48,028 bases of DNA from a virus: IMG/VR virus record IMGVR_UViG_3300008119_000007, positions 1-48,028 of that record. One strand, 5' to 3'. The translations under genes were made by a program, and so were the position numbers. Below are positions 18,532-27,656 of the stretch, piece after piece (positions within the stretch are counted from its first letter, which is position 1; the number at the start of each line of letters is the position of its first letter). Under the pieces are notes generated by a model that was not told the origin of the DNA, did no database searches, and saw only the letters and a program-made list of their open reading frames with translations.

Positions 18532-21500
18532 ATGTCCTGTAAAGCAACTATAAAATCTCCTATTACTGGTAAGACAGTGATGTCTACTACATATTACCAA
18601 TTGACTAATGTATTCGATAAAGAGAAAGCAGTAGATATCTATAATAGTATGTATACTCCTGGATTCCAAGATCTTCTTGGTTTTGATTGGACTACCAACA
18701 AGGAGTATAGAGAAGAACTTAACTTAAATGGAGAGCCTAAGATTGAGTATCTTAATGAGATTCTTGGATTAGAACTATCTGATTATCAATTAGATGCAAT
18801 CAATTCTGAGGAAGATGCTTTGACTCAGTTGGATCCTATGCAGGAGTTTCCTACATATGATGAAGCTGTATTAGTTGCAGCAAACTTTAATCTTAATCCA
18901 AGATACAAGAACATTTCAGCAGAAGTAGTTCGTACAGACAAAGGCTTTAGGGTGTCTATTGGGTTGTTTAAGGCTTCTGGTATAGAGTCTAAGGAGACCT
19001 TAAGTAAACTTAACTTTGGTGAAATTATTTCTCAGTTCTTTCCAAACAGTAACTCTAGTTGGGATGATGTAGTATCTGGTTTGCTTACCAGTGATAGACT
19101 TTCAGACACTCAGAAGACCATTCTTTCTAAATTAAAAGAACTTCAAGACATTAATCCTAGTGTAAAACTAGTAATCTTTGACGATACTGATTCTATGGAT
19201 GCAGGTCAAGTTGCATTCTATGATAATAACTCACGCACTATCTACATAGGTAAGACAGTAAGTGAGAGCATGGATGATTCTAAGCTCATTACAGACCTCA
19301 TCCACGAGTCTATGCACGCTTACACCATTAAGGCTTTGAATGAACCTGTTACAGATCAGGAGAAGGCATTTAAGGCAGAGATGGAAAAGGTATACAACTC
19401 TTACTTGAAGAAGTTTCCCAACCTAGTTGTTAACTACGGGTTTACTAACGTAGAAGAGTTTGTAAGTGAGGTAGTATCTAATCCTCATTTTAGAGCAGCA
19501 TTAACTACACAACAAGAATCTCTTAAGGAAGATAAAGGCTTTTTAAGGAACATGTTAGAGAAAATAACAAACTTCTTAAAAGGTTTGTATACAGATTTAC
19601 CTAACATAGAACAGATTGATTCTACAATCAATAGCTACTTAGATCATTTGATTGAGACCAGGGATATGCCTATTACCCAAGGAGAATACGATCTAAGATT
19701 TAAGAGTGAGAAGTATAATCCTAATGGCCTTACAGATCTAGAAAGATTTCCTGAGTTGCAGAAGTTCGTAAACTTTATTAATAAGAATACTTCTAGTAAG
19801 ATGTGGGGACAGATTACACAGTCTCTTAAGGAGATTGATGCTACTCTTAGAAGTACAGGAAGACTACAGGAACGTTTTAGTGACATCAACTCTACTAACG
19901 CTAAAGATATTCTAGCTAATACAATTGCTTATCTTAACACAGCTCTTACCACCCTTACTACTGTACAGAATCAACTTGATTTGTATAAGAAGAATGCTTC
20001 AGAGTTTGAGGACTTTGCTATTATTAAAACTTTTAACTACGCTAAGAACTTAAGCGGAGTAATCAGAGAGCAGATCAATGAATTCGAAAAAGAGTTTAAT
20101 GCTATCTTTAGTTTAGAGGATATAACAAACATGCAGGATAGAGCTACTGCACAAGAAGCTCTTGAACTGGCTATTCCTGATTATGCACAGGTAGTTAAAG
20201 AACTTATGCAGACTATTGAAGAGACTCGTAAGTTAGCAGACTCTATTGATAGCAACTATAACAATGCAGTAATTGCTCCTATTGCTAGGGAGTTGGCTGC
20301 TTCTTTTGGTGAAGAAGCTACAGTAGAAGGTAAGAAGAGAGTAAAAGAACAACTTACTGCTTTGACTGCGGCTAAAGCCAAGGCAGATGCTAATGGTAAA
20401 ACTGCTTTATCTAAAGTACTTGCCAAAGAGATCGAAGACCTAAGACAATTAGAAAGATTTATTCCTACTGCAAAGAACATCGAAGAACTTCTTAAGAACG
20501 ATAAGAAGTACGGAAGGGAGACTAGCTTTTTGGGTATGTGGATTAACAACGCAGTACAAGGAAAGAATCCTACTGTACAGATTGTTAAACAGTTTATTGA
20601 TAAGGCTACCGCTGAAGCACAGGTAAACTCAGGTAAGTTTAGTAAGCGTGCTCAAGATATCTTTGATAGACTTCGTAACCTAAGAGGTAAGTTGGCTACT
20701 GAAGGTATGACTTATCAAACTCTTTACAAAGGGTTTACTAGGGTAGTTGAAGTTCTACATAAACAACCAGATGGTTCTCTTAAGAAAGTAAAGCAAGCAG
20801 TACTAAACACTAAATTAAAAGAAGAGGAATTCCAAAATGATCTTAAACTTCTTTTAGAAAGAGAAGAGCAGGCTATTAAGTCAGGTGATCAATCTGCTAT
20901 AGATAACACTAAGGCTGCTACTAATAAATTCCTAGAGGATTACGCTTTACGTCCTTATACAGACGAATACTATAAGATTCAAGAGTTACTTACTGAAGAA
21001 GCAAAAGAAGCTAGGGAAGCTATCTTGTCTGAGATTAACTTCTTATCAGAAGATTTAAATCCTGATGAGACTACTAAGGATGAGATTAAAAGATTGTTGA
21101 CTGAGTTTAATCGCTTAGGTTCTTTGTACTACTCTAACGGAGATGAGAAGCCAGTAGGAAGTAAAGACAGAAGAGTAGCAGAGTCAATCATTGCGTGGAA
21201 GAAGGAAAGAAATAACCAAGATGTACTTACTTATGATAACGTTAGTAAGCGTAAGCAGTGGCAGATACAAAAGAATGAAATAGACGAAGAGTACAATAAA
21301 ATCCTTAAGAGGAAGAATGCCTCAGATATTTCTATGTCTATGAGAGCATTTTCAGACTTGCAAGACGATAATCTTGCAGAAGAGAACGAAAAAATTACTA
21401 AGGAGTTTGAAGAAGCAAAGAAAGTAAGGGATCAGTGGTACGAAGAGAATACTAGAACAGAAATCTCTCCAGAGTTTTACAGAGAGCAAGAGGCTATAAC

Positions 21501-24500
21501 AGATTCTATTAATGCTATTCTTAGTAGGTATCCTTCTTTAGATGCAGAAGACCTTACTGAGGCTTACAAGAGATTAAACAACGCTATCTTAGGCTTTAGA
21601 GATAATGACGGAGCTATTCAAGGTAATGATGTAGTCAATGCAGGTAATTTGTTTCAGACAGTTAAAGACATAGAAGCAGAGATAGAAGACATCAAGAAGT
21701 ATGCAGAGGCAAGAGAGTTAAGTGCAGATGATAAGTCAGAGTTAGGCAGACTGTATAAAATGCTTAATGCTTTGCAGGGTAGAAAAGAAACCCAATACTA
21801 CAAAGACAAAGTAGCAGAAGTCCAAGCAACAATCAGAACAGAGGTATCTCAAGACCAAGAGTTCATGGATTCGTTGGAGGAGAAAGCAAAGACAAGAAGA
21901 GAGACTTACATTGCAGCACAGTTGATGAGTACATTTACAACTGTAGAAGAAATAAAACAAACAATCCTAGAAGAAGAAATAGACGATAGATTTAGAGCAA
22001 GTCAGTGGTATAAGGACAATCATATTGTTACCGAAGAGGTAAAGATAGTAAACGGAGACACAGTAACTACAACTAAAGAAAGACCTTCTTATATCTGGAC
22101 TCAGATTCTTCCTAAGGATGCTCGTCACATTATTGAGGACGCTCCTTCATTCCAATGGTCTATACCTGTAATTGACGATAAGTTCAAGAACAAAGACTAC
22201 AGATTTACTTCTGAACCTAGACCAAGAGAGACTTCTGATGGTAAATACTCTAACCAAGAGTACTACAGCCTTCCTTCTCAAGAGAGAGCAATTCTAGATG
22301 AAATTATCTCTTTACACGAGGACGTACAGAAAGAGTTGCCTAAGAGTCAACGTATCGGATACTCTCTAGTAAATGAGAACAAGACAGCATTTGAGACTTT
22401 ATCTAATGTTTTCAGAAGACCTCTTGATACTTTCTCAGGTATCTATGAGTTGTTTAAGTTAGCTTTTGTACCTAACATAGGTTCTAGTCAATACGAACAG
22501 TTAGACGAGTCTGAGGTAGAGACTATCTCAGGAAGAAAAGTACAATTGATTCGTAGTCGTTACAAAACTCCATTGAATACAGATCAGGTATCTTATAATA
22601 TCTTGGGTAATATCGCTAAGTATGGAGTTTACTCTTCACACTTTGCAGCTATGCAAAAGATTATGCCTACTGTCTTCAGCACTAGAGATGCATTAGAAAG
22701 AAACAAAACTGCTGAAAGTACTTTGTCTACAGTAGACTTTGAAATCTCTAAGAACTTCTACGGAGAAGAGATTAACTCAATGGGTAATACAAAGTTTGTT
22801 AAACTTCTTACTCGTCCTGCCAACAAGTTTTTGTCAGTAGGTCAACGTAAAGCTTTGCAGTTTAACGCAATTGCATCTATTAAGAACTTTGCAGTCAACT
22901 TATGGAATGCAGGAATAAATGCAAATCTAGCAGGCGTAAGTAGACAAGAATTCATTCAGGGTATGTGGAGAGGACTTAAACAATCAGATAAGATGTTTGA
23001 AGTTTACAGAGGTGGAGGTAATGTTTCTTACTACGCAGACCTTTTAATGCACTTTAATGCTATGCCACAAGCACAACCTGGAGCTAAGGCAGATACTATT
23101 CATCAGACTATGTTGAATAGATTTGTATCTAGTGAGACTGCAGGTTTTGTAATTCGTGGATACTTGGAGAGTATTTCTACTATTGCTGTATTCGAGTCTA
23201 TCATGAATCAGTACAATGTTCAGATTGAAGAAGGTGGAACAACAAGAACTATTAAGTTAGCAGAAGCATATGAACAAGTAGACGGTAAACTACAGCTTAA
23301 AGCTGGAGTAAAAGTAGAGAACATATCTCGCTTAGAACAACAGATCAGAGATAGAATCTTTAATTACTTTACCTCAACACAGGGTAACTACTATAAGAGA
23401 GGGTCAGCTCAATACGAAAGATATATTCTTGCAAGAATGGTCATGAGTATGAAGCGTTGGTTAGCTACTACATTTAATAATAAGTATGGATCAAGAAGAC
23501 TCCAGTTAAATACAGGTAACATAGAGAAAGGATTTAACAGAGAAGTTGGTTCTTATTTAAAACTACTTGCTTTGGGTGGTAGTTCTATGGCTAACCAGAC
23601 AGTTACAGATCAACAAAAGTCTAGGATGCGTACTGCAGCTACCAACTTAGTGGGTATGCTTGCTATACAACAAGCCTTGATCACTACTATGGGTATCATA
23701 GCTAAGTCTTTAGATCCAGATGATGAGGAGAGCACTAGTCCATTCTTAGCGTTTATTGCTAACTTACTTCAAGGTATACATGACGAGTTAACTACCTTTA
23801 GTCCTATAGGGGCAGCAAACTGGGCTTACAAGTCATTCTATCAAACTCCTACCAAACAACCAGGAGAGAGTAACACAATAGCAAGAGGTAAACAGTTAGG
23901 TTGGAGTGTTATTGGTGGTACAACTAAAGCTTCCTATGATGCATTGACTCCTTTGTTTGATGGAGATACTTGGTCAGATCCTTTTGGTTCTTTCTCATAT
24001 AAGTATGCTAATGGTCTTCCTAACTCATTCAGTACTCCTAAAGCACTGTATGGTAAGCCTAATCTACTTGCAGCTTTCATGATTTATACAGGAGCAGAGT
24101 CAGGTATGAGTCAATTCCTACAGCCAGAGAAAAAGCTTTATACTGTATTGAAATACAACCCAAGGTTAGACTTAACGGAAGAAAGAAGGATTAAACTAGA
24201 TCCTATGGGAAGCTATAACCAATTGAGCGAGAGAGTGTCCGAGATTAAAAAAGAGTTAAAGTCAGTAGATCCTTCAAAGAGAATCACAGATCAAGGAGAA
24301 AGAATAGAGAGATTTAAAGAGATTGCTTCCTTGGAGAGTAAGATGGAGATCATAGGAATGCAGTATCCATACGTAGGAGCCTACTATAGAAATAGAAAGT
24401 TTGGTTCTTCATTGGGAAGTAGGGAAGCAGCGAGACTCAATAAGGAAATCGAGAGGTATCAGATGCAAAATAACCCCGAAGAATTCCTAAGAGATAAGCT

Positions 24501-24561
24501 GGAATCTAAAGTAGAAGGGTTAAGAAATAAGGTAGAATCAGAAAGACTAAGGAGAAAGTAA
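18532..24561 (+). CDS. Giant virion protein with zinc-metalloprotease motif
   Basis: In this 2009-residue protein H258-E259-S-M-H262 is a HExxH zincin motif set in a hydrophobic-then-helical context typical of real metalloproteases. The later E-E309-F-V-S-E313 segment is a good candidate for the third zinc ligand. Long Lys/Glu-rich coiled coils fill about 430-1180, and a helical C-terminal region with a hydrophobic stretch lies near 1705-1730. Zincin domains in giant proteins next to the polymerase have been described for crAss-like phages. It may process co-packaged proteins or act on a host envelope target; neither is shown. The gene has its own promoter box and ends in a hairpin. Confidence 0.75.
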   Translation: MSCKATIKSPITGKTVMSTTYYQLTNVFDKEKAVDIYNSMYTPGFQDLLGFDWTTNKEYREELNLNGEPKIEYLNEILGLELSDYQLDAINSEEDALTQLDPMQEFPTYDEAVLVAANFNLNPRYKNISAEVVRTDKGFRVSIGLFKASGIESKETLSKLNFGEIISQFFPNSNSSWDDVVSGLLTSDRLSDTQKTILSKLKELQDINPSVKLVIFDDTDSMDAGQVAFYDNNSRTIYIGKTVSESMDDSKLITDLIHESMHAYTIKALNEPVTDQEKAFKAEMEKVYNSYLKKFPNLVVNYGFTNVEEFVSEVVSNPHFRAALTTQQESLKEDKGFLRNMLEKITNFLKGLYTDLPNIEQIDSTINSYLDHLIETRDMPITQGEYDLRFKSEKYNPNGLTDLERFPELQKFVNFINKNTSSKMWGQITQSLKEIDATLRSTGRLQERFSDINSTNAKDILANTIAYLNTALTTLTTVQNQLDLYKKNASEFEDFAIIKTFNYAKNLSGVIREQINEFEKEFNAIFSLEDITNMQDRATAQEALELAIPDYAQVVKELMQTIEETRKLADSIDSNYNNAVIAPIARELAASFGEEATVEGKKRVKEQLTALTAAKAKADANGKTALSKVLAKEIEDLRQLERFIPTAKNIEELLKNDKKYGRETSFLGMWINNAVQGKNPTVQIVKQFIDKATAEAQVNSGKFSKRAQDIFDRLRNLRGKLATEGMTYQTLYKGFTRVVEVLHKQPDGSLKKVKQAVLNTKLKEEEFQNDLKLLLEREEQAIKSGDQSAIDNTKAATNKFLEDYALRPYTDEYYKIQELLTEEAKEAREAILSEINFLSEDLNPDETTKDEIKRLLTEFNRLGSLYYSNGDEKPVGSKDRRVAESIIAWKKERNNQDVLTYDNVSKRKQWQIQKNEIDEEYNKILKRKNASDISMSMRAFSDLQDDNLAEENEKITKEFEEAKKVRDQWYEENTRTEISPEFYREQEAITDSINAILSRYPSLDAEDLTEAYKRLNNAILGFRDNDGAIQGNDVVNAGNLFQTVKDIEAEIEDIKKYAEARELSADDKSELGRLYKMLNALQGRKETQYYKDKVAEVQATIRTEVSQDQEFMDSLEEKAKTRRETYIAAQLMSTFTTVEEIKQTILEEEIDDRFRASQWYKDNHIVTEEVKIVNGDTVTTTKERPSYIWTQILPKDARHIIEDAPSFQWSIPVIDDKFKNKDYRFTSEPRPRETSDGKYSNQEYYSLPSQERAILDEIISLHEDVQKELPKSQRIGYSLVNENKTAFETLSNVFRRPLDTFSGIYELFKLAFVPNIGSSQYEQLDESEVETISGRKVQLIRSRYKTPLNTDQVSYNILGNIAKYGVYSSHFAAMQKIMPTVFSTRDALERNKTAESTLSTVDFEISKNFYGEEINSMGNTKFVKLLTRPANKFLSVGQRKALQFNAIASIKNFAVNLWNAGINANLAGVSRQEFIQGMWRGLKQSDKMFEVYRGGGNVSYYADLLMHFNAMPQAQPGAKADTIHQTMLNRFVSSETAGFVIRGYLESISTIAVFESIMNQYNVQIEEGGTTRTIKLAEAYEQVDGKLQLKAGVKVENISRLEQQIRDRIFNYFTSTQGNYYKRGSAQYERYILARMVMSMKRWLATTFNNKYGSRRLQLNTGNIEKGFNREVGSYLKLLALGGSSMANQTVTDQQKSRMRTAATNLVGMLAIQQALITTMGIIAKSLDPDDEESTSPFLAFIANLLQGIHDELTTFSPIGAANWAYKSFYQTPTKQPGESNTIARGKQLGWSVIGGTTKASYDALTPLFDGDTWSDPFGSFSYKYANGLPNSFSTPKALYGKPNLLAAFMIYTGAESGMSQFLQPEKKLYTVLKYNPRLDLTEERRIKLDPMGSYNQLSERVSEIKKELKSVDPSKRITDQGERIERFKEIASLESKMEIIGMQYPYVGAYYRNRKFGSSLGSREAARLNKEIERYQMQNNPEEFLRDKLESKVEGLRNKVESERLRRK

Positions 24562-24572
24562 CTCCTTAGTCT
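24544..24572 (+). terminator. Hairpin terminator overlapping a gene end
   Basis: GACTAAGGAG (24545-24554) pairs with CTCCTTAGTC (24562-24571), extended by one A-T pair, leaving a 7-base loop that holds the stop codon of the 2009-residue gene. The downstream tract is T-rich but interrupted, so termination may be partial. Confidence 0.65.
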
Positions 24573-24602
24573 ACTATCTCTTGACTTTATTTTAAATTAA
24601 AG

Positions 24603-24610
24603 TAAATTTG
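24603..24610 (+). promoter_or_regulatory. Putative promoter -7 box (TAAATTTG)
   Basis: TAAATTTG fits TAnnTTTG and lies between the hairpin at 24544-24572 and the gene at 24660, where a new promoter is expected. The predicted 5' leader of roughly 45 bases contains a direct repeat. Confidence 0.45.
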
Positions 24611-24616
24611 TGTATA

Positions 24617-24636
24617 CGGACTTAGGTCGGACTTAG
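24617..24636 (+). repeat. 9-bp direct repeat CGGACTTAG, 11-bp period
   Basis: CGGACTTAG occurs at 24617-24625 and again at 24628-24636, an 11-base period close to one helical turn. It sits just downstream of the putative promoter box and is more GC-rich than its surroundings. It could be an operator or a leader element; no binding protein is known. Confidence 0.6.
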
Positions 24637-24659
24637 AGTCGTAAAAGATAATATACATT

Positions 24660-24998
24660 ATGGAAACTCATGACATTCTCAGAGAGCAATCAAAGAAACT
24701 TCGTCAAATCGAAAGTCAACTTTGTTGCATCAATGCTAGCGTAACTGCGGAAGCAGGTATGAATGGTAGCAAAGTTATTTCAGGTACTTCTCCTGTTACA
24801 GGAAGCTTTCAGTACTTTGTAGTAAACGCATCTGCTGTAGTTACAGCAATCTTAGATCAAAGCGGTAATAGTCTTATGACTTCACTAAGTTTATCTGGGA
24901 TTACTTTAGCTCCAACAATGAAGATTAGCGTACCTAAAGGTACAACTATCTCTTCTATCACACTTTCTTCTGGTTCAGTAATCGCTTACAACGCTTAA
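24660..24998 (+). CDS. Small beta-rich protein, possible virion decoration or fibre protein
   Basis: This 112-residue protein has an N-terminal charged helix (about 1-28) with a Cys-Cys pair near 22-23. The remaining 80 residues are Ser/Thr/Gly/Val-rich beta-strand sequence, ending in an I-T-L-S-S-G-S-V-I-A-Y strand. This build, a short helix followed by a small beta domain, is common in phage decoration proteins and trimeric fibres. It has its own putative promoter, and its stop overlaps the holin start by one base. The structural role is inferred from composition; a lysis-related role is the alternative because of its neighbours. Confidence 0.6.
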   Translation: METHDILREQSKKLRQIESQLCCINASVTAEAGMNGSKVISGTSPVTGSFQYFVVNASAVVTAILDQSGNSLMTSLSLSGITLAPTMKISVPKGTTISSITLSSGSVIAYNA

Positions 24999-25420
24999 TG
25001 AAAACCCTTCTAATAGCTTTCACTACAGTATGTGCCTTCTTAGGCACATATTTTTTAAAGTTGACTGCAGATAACTTCGAGCAGTTCTTAGCTATAGTGT
25101 CTGTTGTTAGTTTAGATGGTTTCTTTGGTGTGTGGGCTGGAACAAAGAAAGAAGGTTTTCAAACTCGTAAGGCACTAAAAGTTCTTAAGACTTTGGTTGG
25201 TTGGGTAGTAATACTATCCGTTGTTCTCCTAGTAGAGAAAGGATTTGATGGTACATTTTGGCTAAGTGAGACTATTTGTGCTCCCTTTATTATCTTCCAA
25301 CTGATTAGTGCTCTTAAGAATGCACATACAGTAGGAATCATAGATAACAGTGTACTATCCCAAGTTCTAGAAAAAATAGACAGACATAAATTCAACCACG
25401 ATGAAAAACCTCTCGATTAA
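24998..25420 (+). CDS. Holin (phage holin 4_1-like)
   Basis: This 140-residue membrane protein has four likely transmembrane helices at about 4-20, 30-48, 62-81 and 87-106, and a charged C-terminal tail. The second helix carries S-L-D-G-F-F-G, close to the D-x-x-x-G signature of the holin 4_1 family, followed by a basic loop (G-T-K-K-E-G) as in that family. Holins form holes in the inner membrane to time lysis. It overlaps the upstream stop by one base and the next gene by 20 bases. Followed by two small membrane or exported proteins, it marks the lysis region. Confidence 0.75.
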   Translation: MKTLLIAFTTVCAFLGTYFLKLTADNFEQFLAIVSVVSLDGFFGVWAGTKKEGFQTRKALKVLKTLVGWVVILSVVLLVEKGFDGTFWLSETICAPFIIFQLISALKNAHTVGIIDNSVLSQVLEKIDRHKFNHDEKPLD

Positions 25421-25718
25421 ACTTAACTTTATCTTTTTCTTTGTTATTGTATACCTGCTTTACAGGTACGAGTATGTACAAGAGCAGGACACTAACCAAG
25501 TAATATCTTTTATAGATTCTATAGATAAAGCCAACGATACTTACTTCGAAAAGATAGACTCTCTAGAGCACATCAAGCACGAAGAGTATCACAACTATGA
25601 AAAAATCACCTTAAAGTATGACACAATTCAGATTGCTATTGACACTATGCCTGATATTGACGGCACAAAGTATCTACTCACAATCTCTAGACAGCTTACC
25701 GCTAAAGGAGTTGAATAA
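25401..25718 (+). CDS. Inner-membrane spanin-like protein (candidate i-spanin)
   Basis: This 105-residue protein has one N-terminal transmembrane helix at about residues 9-22 (F-I-F-F-F-V-I-V-Y-L-L), then a charged, helical region of about 80 residues with coiled-coil character. That is the type II topology of Rz-type spanins. It overlaps the holin end by 20 bases, and the next gene starts inside it in another frame, as Rz1 does inside Rz. Spanins fuse inner and outer membranes at lysis. The family is not recognisable by sequence, so the call rests on architecture and position. Confidence 0.5.
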   Translation: MKNLSIKLNFIFFFVIVYLLYRYEYVQEQDTNQVISFIDSIDKANDTYFEKIDSLEHIKHEEYHNYEKITLKYDTIQIAIDTMPDIDGTKYLLTISRQLTAKGVE

Positions 25719-25977
25719 TGAGTTCTTAAAAGGAATTCAAGCACGTGAAAGAGTAGTTAGTTTAAAGAAGATTGTCAAAGCAGACAGTCTTCAACTGCAT
25801 TATTATAAAGATTCTATAGTTCCTAACTACCAAAAGGCTTTAGATACAGCCAAGGTAGAGATAGTTCGCTTAGATACTAAAGTTAGATCTCAAGCAGAAA
25901 CTATAAAAACATTGAAGAATGTTTTGAAAGGCGGATTAATTGCTATAGCTTTGTTAACCATAGGGTTAATACTTTAA
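25618..25977 (+). CDS. Exported spanin-like partner, overlapping in another frame
   Basis: This 119-residue protein starts inside the previous gene (101-base overlap, +2 frame). Residues 1-21 form a signal peptide with Arg5, a Leu-rich core and a likely cleavage after S-I-Y-S-Q. A coiled-coil middle follows (about 30-98), with a C-terminal hydrophobic helix (about 104-119). There is no convincing lipobox, so it is not a classical Rz1 lipoprotein. The C-terminal membrane anchor plus an export signal would let it bridge the envelope on its own. The overlapping arrangement argues for a lysis role; a simple periplasmic or membrane protein cannot be excluded. Confidence 0.5.
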   Translation: MTQFRLLLTLCLILTAQSIYSQSLDSLPLKELNNEFLKGIQARERVVSLKKIVKADSLQLHYYKDSIVPNYQKALDTAKVEIVRLDTKVRSQAETIKTLKNVLKGGLIAIALLTIGLIL

Positions 25978-25988
25978 CCACCAAGCCT

Positions 25989-27323
25989 ATGATGCCAATC
26001 TCTAAACAGATTGTCCAGTATTATATGGACAATCCAAATACGAATGAGACAGCTATTGAAGTTGCTCTTCGTTTTAATTATCATCCTGAAGAACGTAATC
26101 AGTTAAGGGGTAAGCGAGTTCGTGATTTAAAAAGATCAGCTATGGCTAAACTTCTAAAAGGTGATCCTCTTTACATGCCAAACCCACAATCTGAGATTAA
26201 TTCTAATACAACTCTAGGAACATACGATGAGAATCTAGAAAAAGGTACCTTAGAAGTATCTAAACTAGTCTCTGAACAACCTAGATCTGCAGAAGAGATA
26301 ATTAGAATCCACAAAATAGATACTACTAAGTGGAAATTAGTTCAGTATTGGAGTAAAGAAAAGAGTGCAGGCTGGCTAGTGTCAGCCTTATTTGCTCATA
26401 TAAAGCCTGAGGATACTTTTAATGATGACATAGAAGGCATTTTAAGAGAAGTTTTTTTAGAGTCTGACATCAATGTATATCCAACGCCTAAGAAAGCTCC
26501 TGTGAGCACTAAGAGAGGCTTATTCGTATACATGAGTGACAAACATGTAGGTGCACTTACACACTCTACTGCTCTTTTTGGTAACGAATACAATGAGAAT
26601 GTCTTTGAGGAGCGAATGAATAGAACTCTAGAGGAAATAGAAAGACAAGTAAAGACTTATGGAAGACTAGAAGACTTGTTTATTTGTGACTTGGGTGACT
26701 CTTTAGATGGTTGGAATGGCTACACTACTAGAGGAGGTCACCAATTGCCTCAGAACATGGATAATAAAGAAGCTTTTATGACTTATCTTTATGCTCATAA
26801 GAGATTCTTTGATACATTAGTAGAGAGAAACTTAGCAAATAACCTTCACGCAGTAATGCAAACTAACGATAACCATGCAGGTTCATTCGGTTACATTACT
26901 AATCAAGCATTAAACTTATACTTAAATACAGCTTATCCATTCATCAAAGTAACGATAATGGAGAAGTTCTTAGAACATTTTGACTATGGCAAACATACGT
27001 TTATCTTCACTCACGGAAAAGATTCTGAAGATCTTAAGCACGGTCTTCCCCTTTTCTTAAATGAAAAAGCAGAAAACTTCCTTAATAAGTACATCAATCA
27101 CCACAACTTAGGAGAGAATAAAAATATCTCGATAGTAAAAGGAGACCTACATACAGAGAGTATGCAACAAGCATACAAGTTTAGATACCGTAATGTATTG
27201 TCTATGTATGGTTCTTCTAAGTGGATTATGAACAACTTTGGCCCTGGGTATCCAGGAGTTTCCTTTGATTTAGTAGAAAAAGATACGGATTTGATTTATT
27301 CGTTTTATATTCGCTTTAAATAA
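25989..27323 (+). CDS. Calcineurin-like metallophosphoesterase with N-terminal helix-turn-helix-like region
   Basis: Residues 1-60 form a helical, HTH-like segment. From residue 178 the five metallophosphoesterase motifs appear in order: D184-x-H186, G236-D237-S, N293-D-N-H296 in the GNHD/E position, H342 in T-H-G-K-D, and G385-D-L-H388. This fold hydrolyses phosphodiesters or phosphomonoesters with two metal ions; substrates range from nucleic acid ends to cyclic nucleotides. The N-terminal DNA-binding-like part suggests a nucleic-acid substrate. It begins 11 bases after the spanin-like gene; ATG 25992 is an alternative start. The fold is certain to my eye; the substrate is unknown. Confidence 0.85.
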   Translation: MMPISKQIVQYYMDNPNTNETAIEVALRFNYHPEERNQLRGKRVRDLKRSAMAKLLKGDPLYMPNPQSEINSNTTLGTYDENLEKGTLEVSKLVSEQPRSAEEIIRIHKIDTTKWKLVQYWSKEKSAGWLVSALFAHIKPEDTFNDDIEGILREVFLESDINVYPTPKKAPVSTKRGLFVYMSDKHVGALTHSTALFGNEYNENVFEERMNRTLEEIERQVKTYGRLEDLFICDLGDSLDGWNGYTTRGGHQLPQNMDNKEAFMTYLYAHKRFFDTLVERNLANNLHAVMQTNDNHAGSFGYITNQALNLYLNTAYPFIKVTIMEKFLEHFDYGKHTFIFTHGKDSEDLKHGLPLFLNEKAENFLNKYINHHNLGENKNISIVKGDLHTESMQQAYKFRYRNVLSMYGSSKWIMNNFGPGYPGVSFDLVEKDTDLIYSFYIRFK

Positions 27324-27330
27324 AAATAAG

Positions 27331-27561
27331 ATGATTACCCTAGCAGATATAGACAAATTAATAAATCAATTCTATCTAGACTCGGAGAAGGATGGTCAAG
27401 CAATGAGACCTAATGCAGTCCTACTTACCGAAGAGCAGTTCGAAGACTTGCTTATAGAGATGGGAGTAGAAGACGAAGATGATGTCACAATAGAAAGTAT
27501 ATACGGATTAGATGTCATACTTGCAGTAGGACTAGAGTATCCGAGAGTAATAAGACTTTAA
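27331..27561 (+). CDS. Small acidic hypothetical protein, last gene of the + arm
   Basis: This 76-residue protein is strongly acidic (Asp/Glu clusters near residues 43-57), with predicted mixed helix and strand. It begins 7 bases after the metallophosphoesterase stop and is followed within 15 bases by the bidirectional terminator, so it ends this transcription unit. It has no membrane segment and no motif I can name. Confidence 0.55.
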   Translation: MITLADIDKLINQFYLDSEKDGQAMRPNAVLLTEEQFEDLLIEMGVEDEDDVTIESIYGLDVILAVGLEYPRVIRL

Positions 27562-27575
27562 TAAGACTTTAAATA

Positions 27576-27603
27576 AAAAGGGGCCCTATTAAGAGCCCCT
27601 TTT
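27576..27603. terminator. Bidirectional terminator at the strand switch
   Basis: AAAAGGGGC (27576-27584) pairs perfectly with GCCCCTTTT (27595-27603) around a 10-base loop. The A/T flanks give a T-run after the stem on both strands. It lies exactly between the last + gene and the first - gene, which converge here. Confidence 0.9.
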
Positions 27604-27620
27604 CATTTGGTTGGTAAAAT

Positions 27621-27656
27621 AACTAAAAACTAAAACTAAATAAACTAAAACTATTA
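27621..27656 (+). repeat. ACTAAA-repeat tract without a following gene
   Basis: AACTAAA-type units repeat about five times here. The same units form the translation leaders before the + genes at 509 and 1995, yet no + gene follows. The tract abuts the 3' end of a - gene. It may be a leftover leader from a lost gene or a simple AT-rich repeat. Confidence 0.5.
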
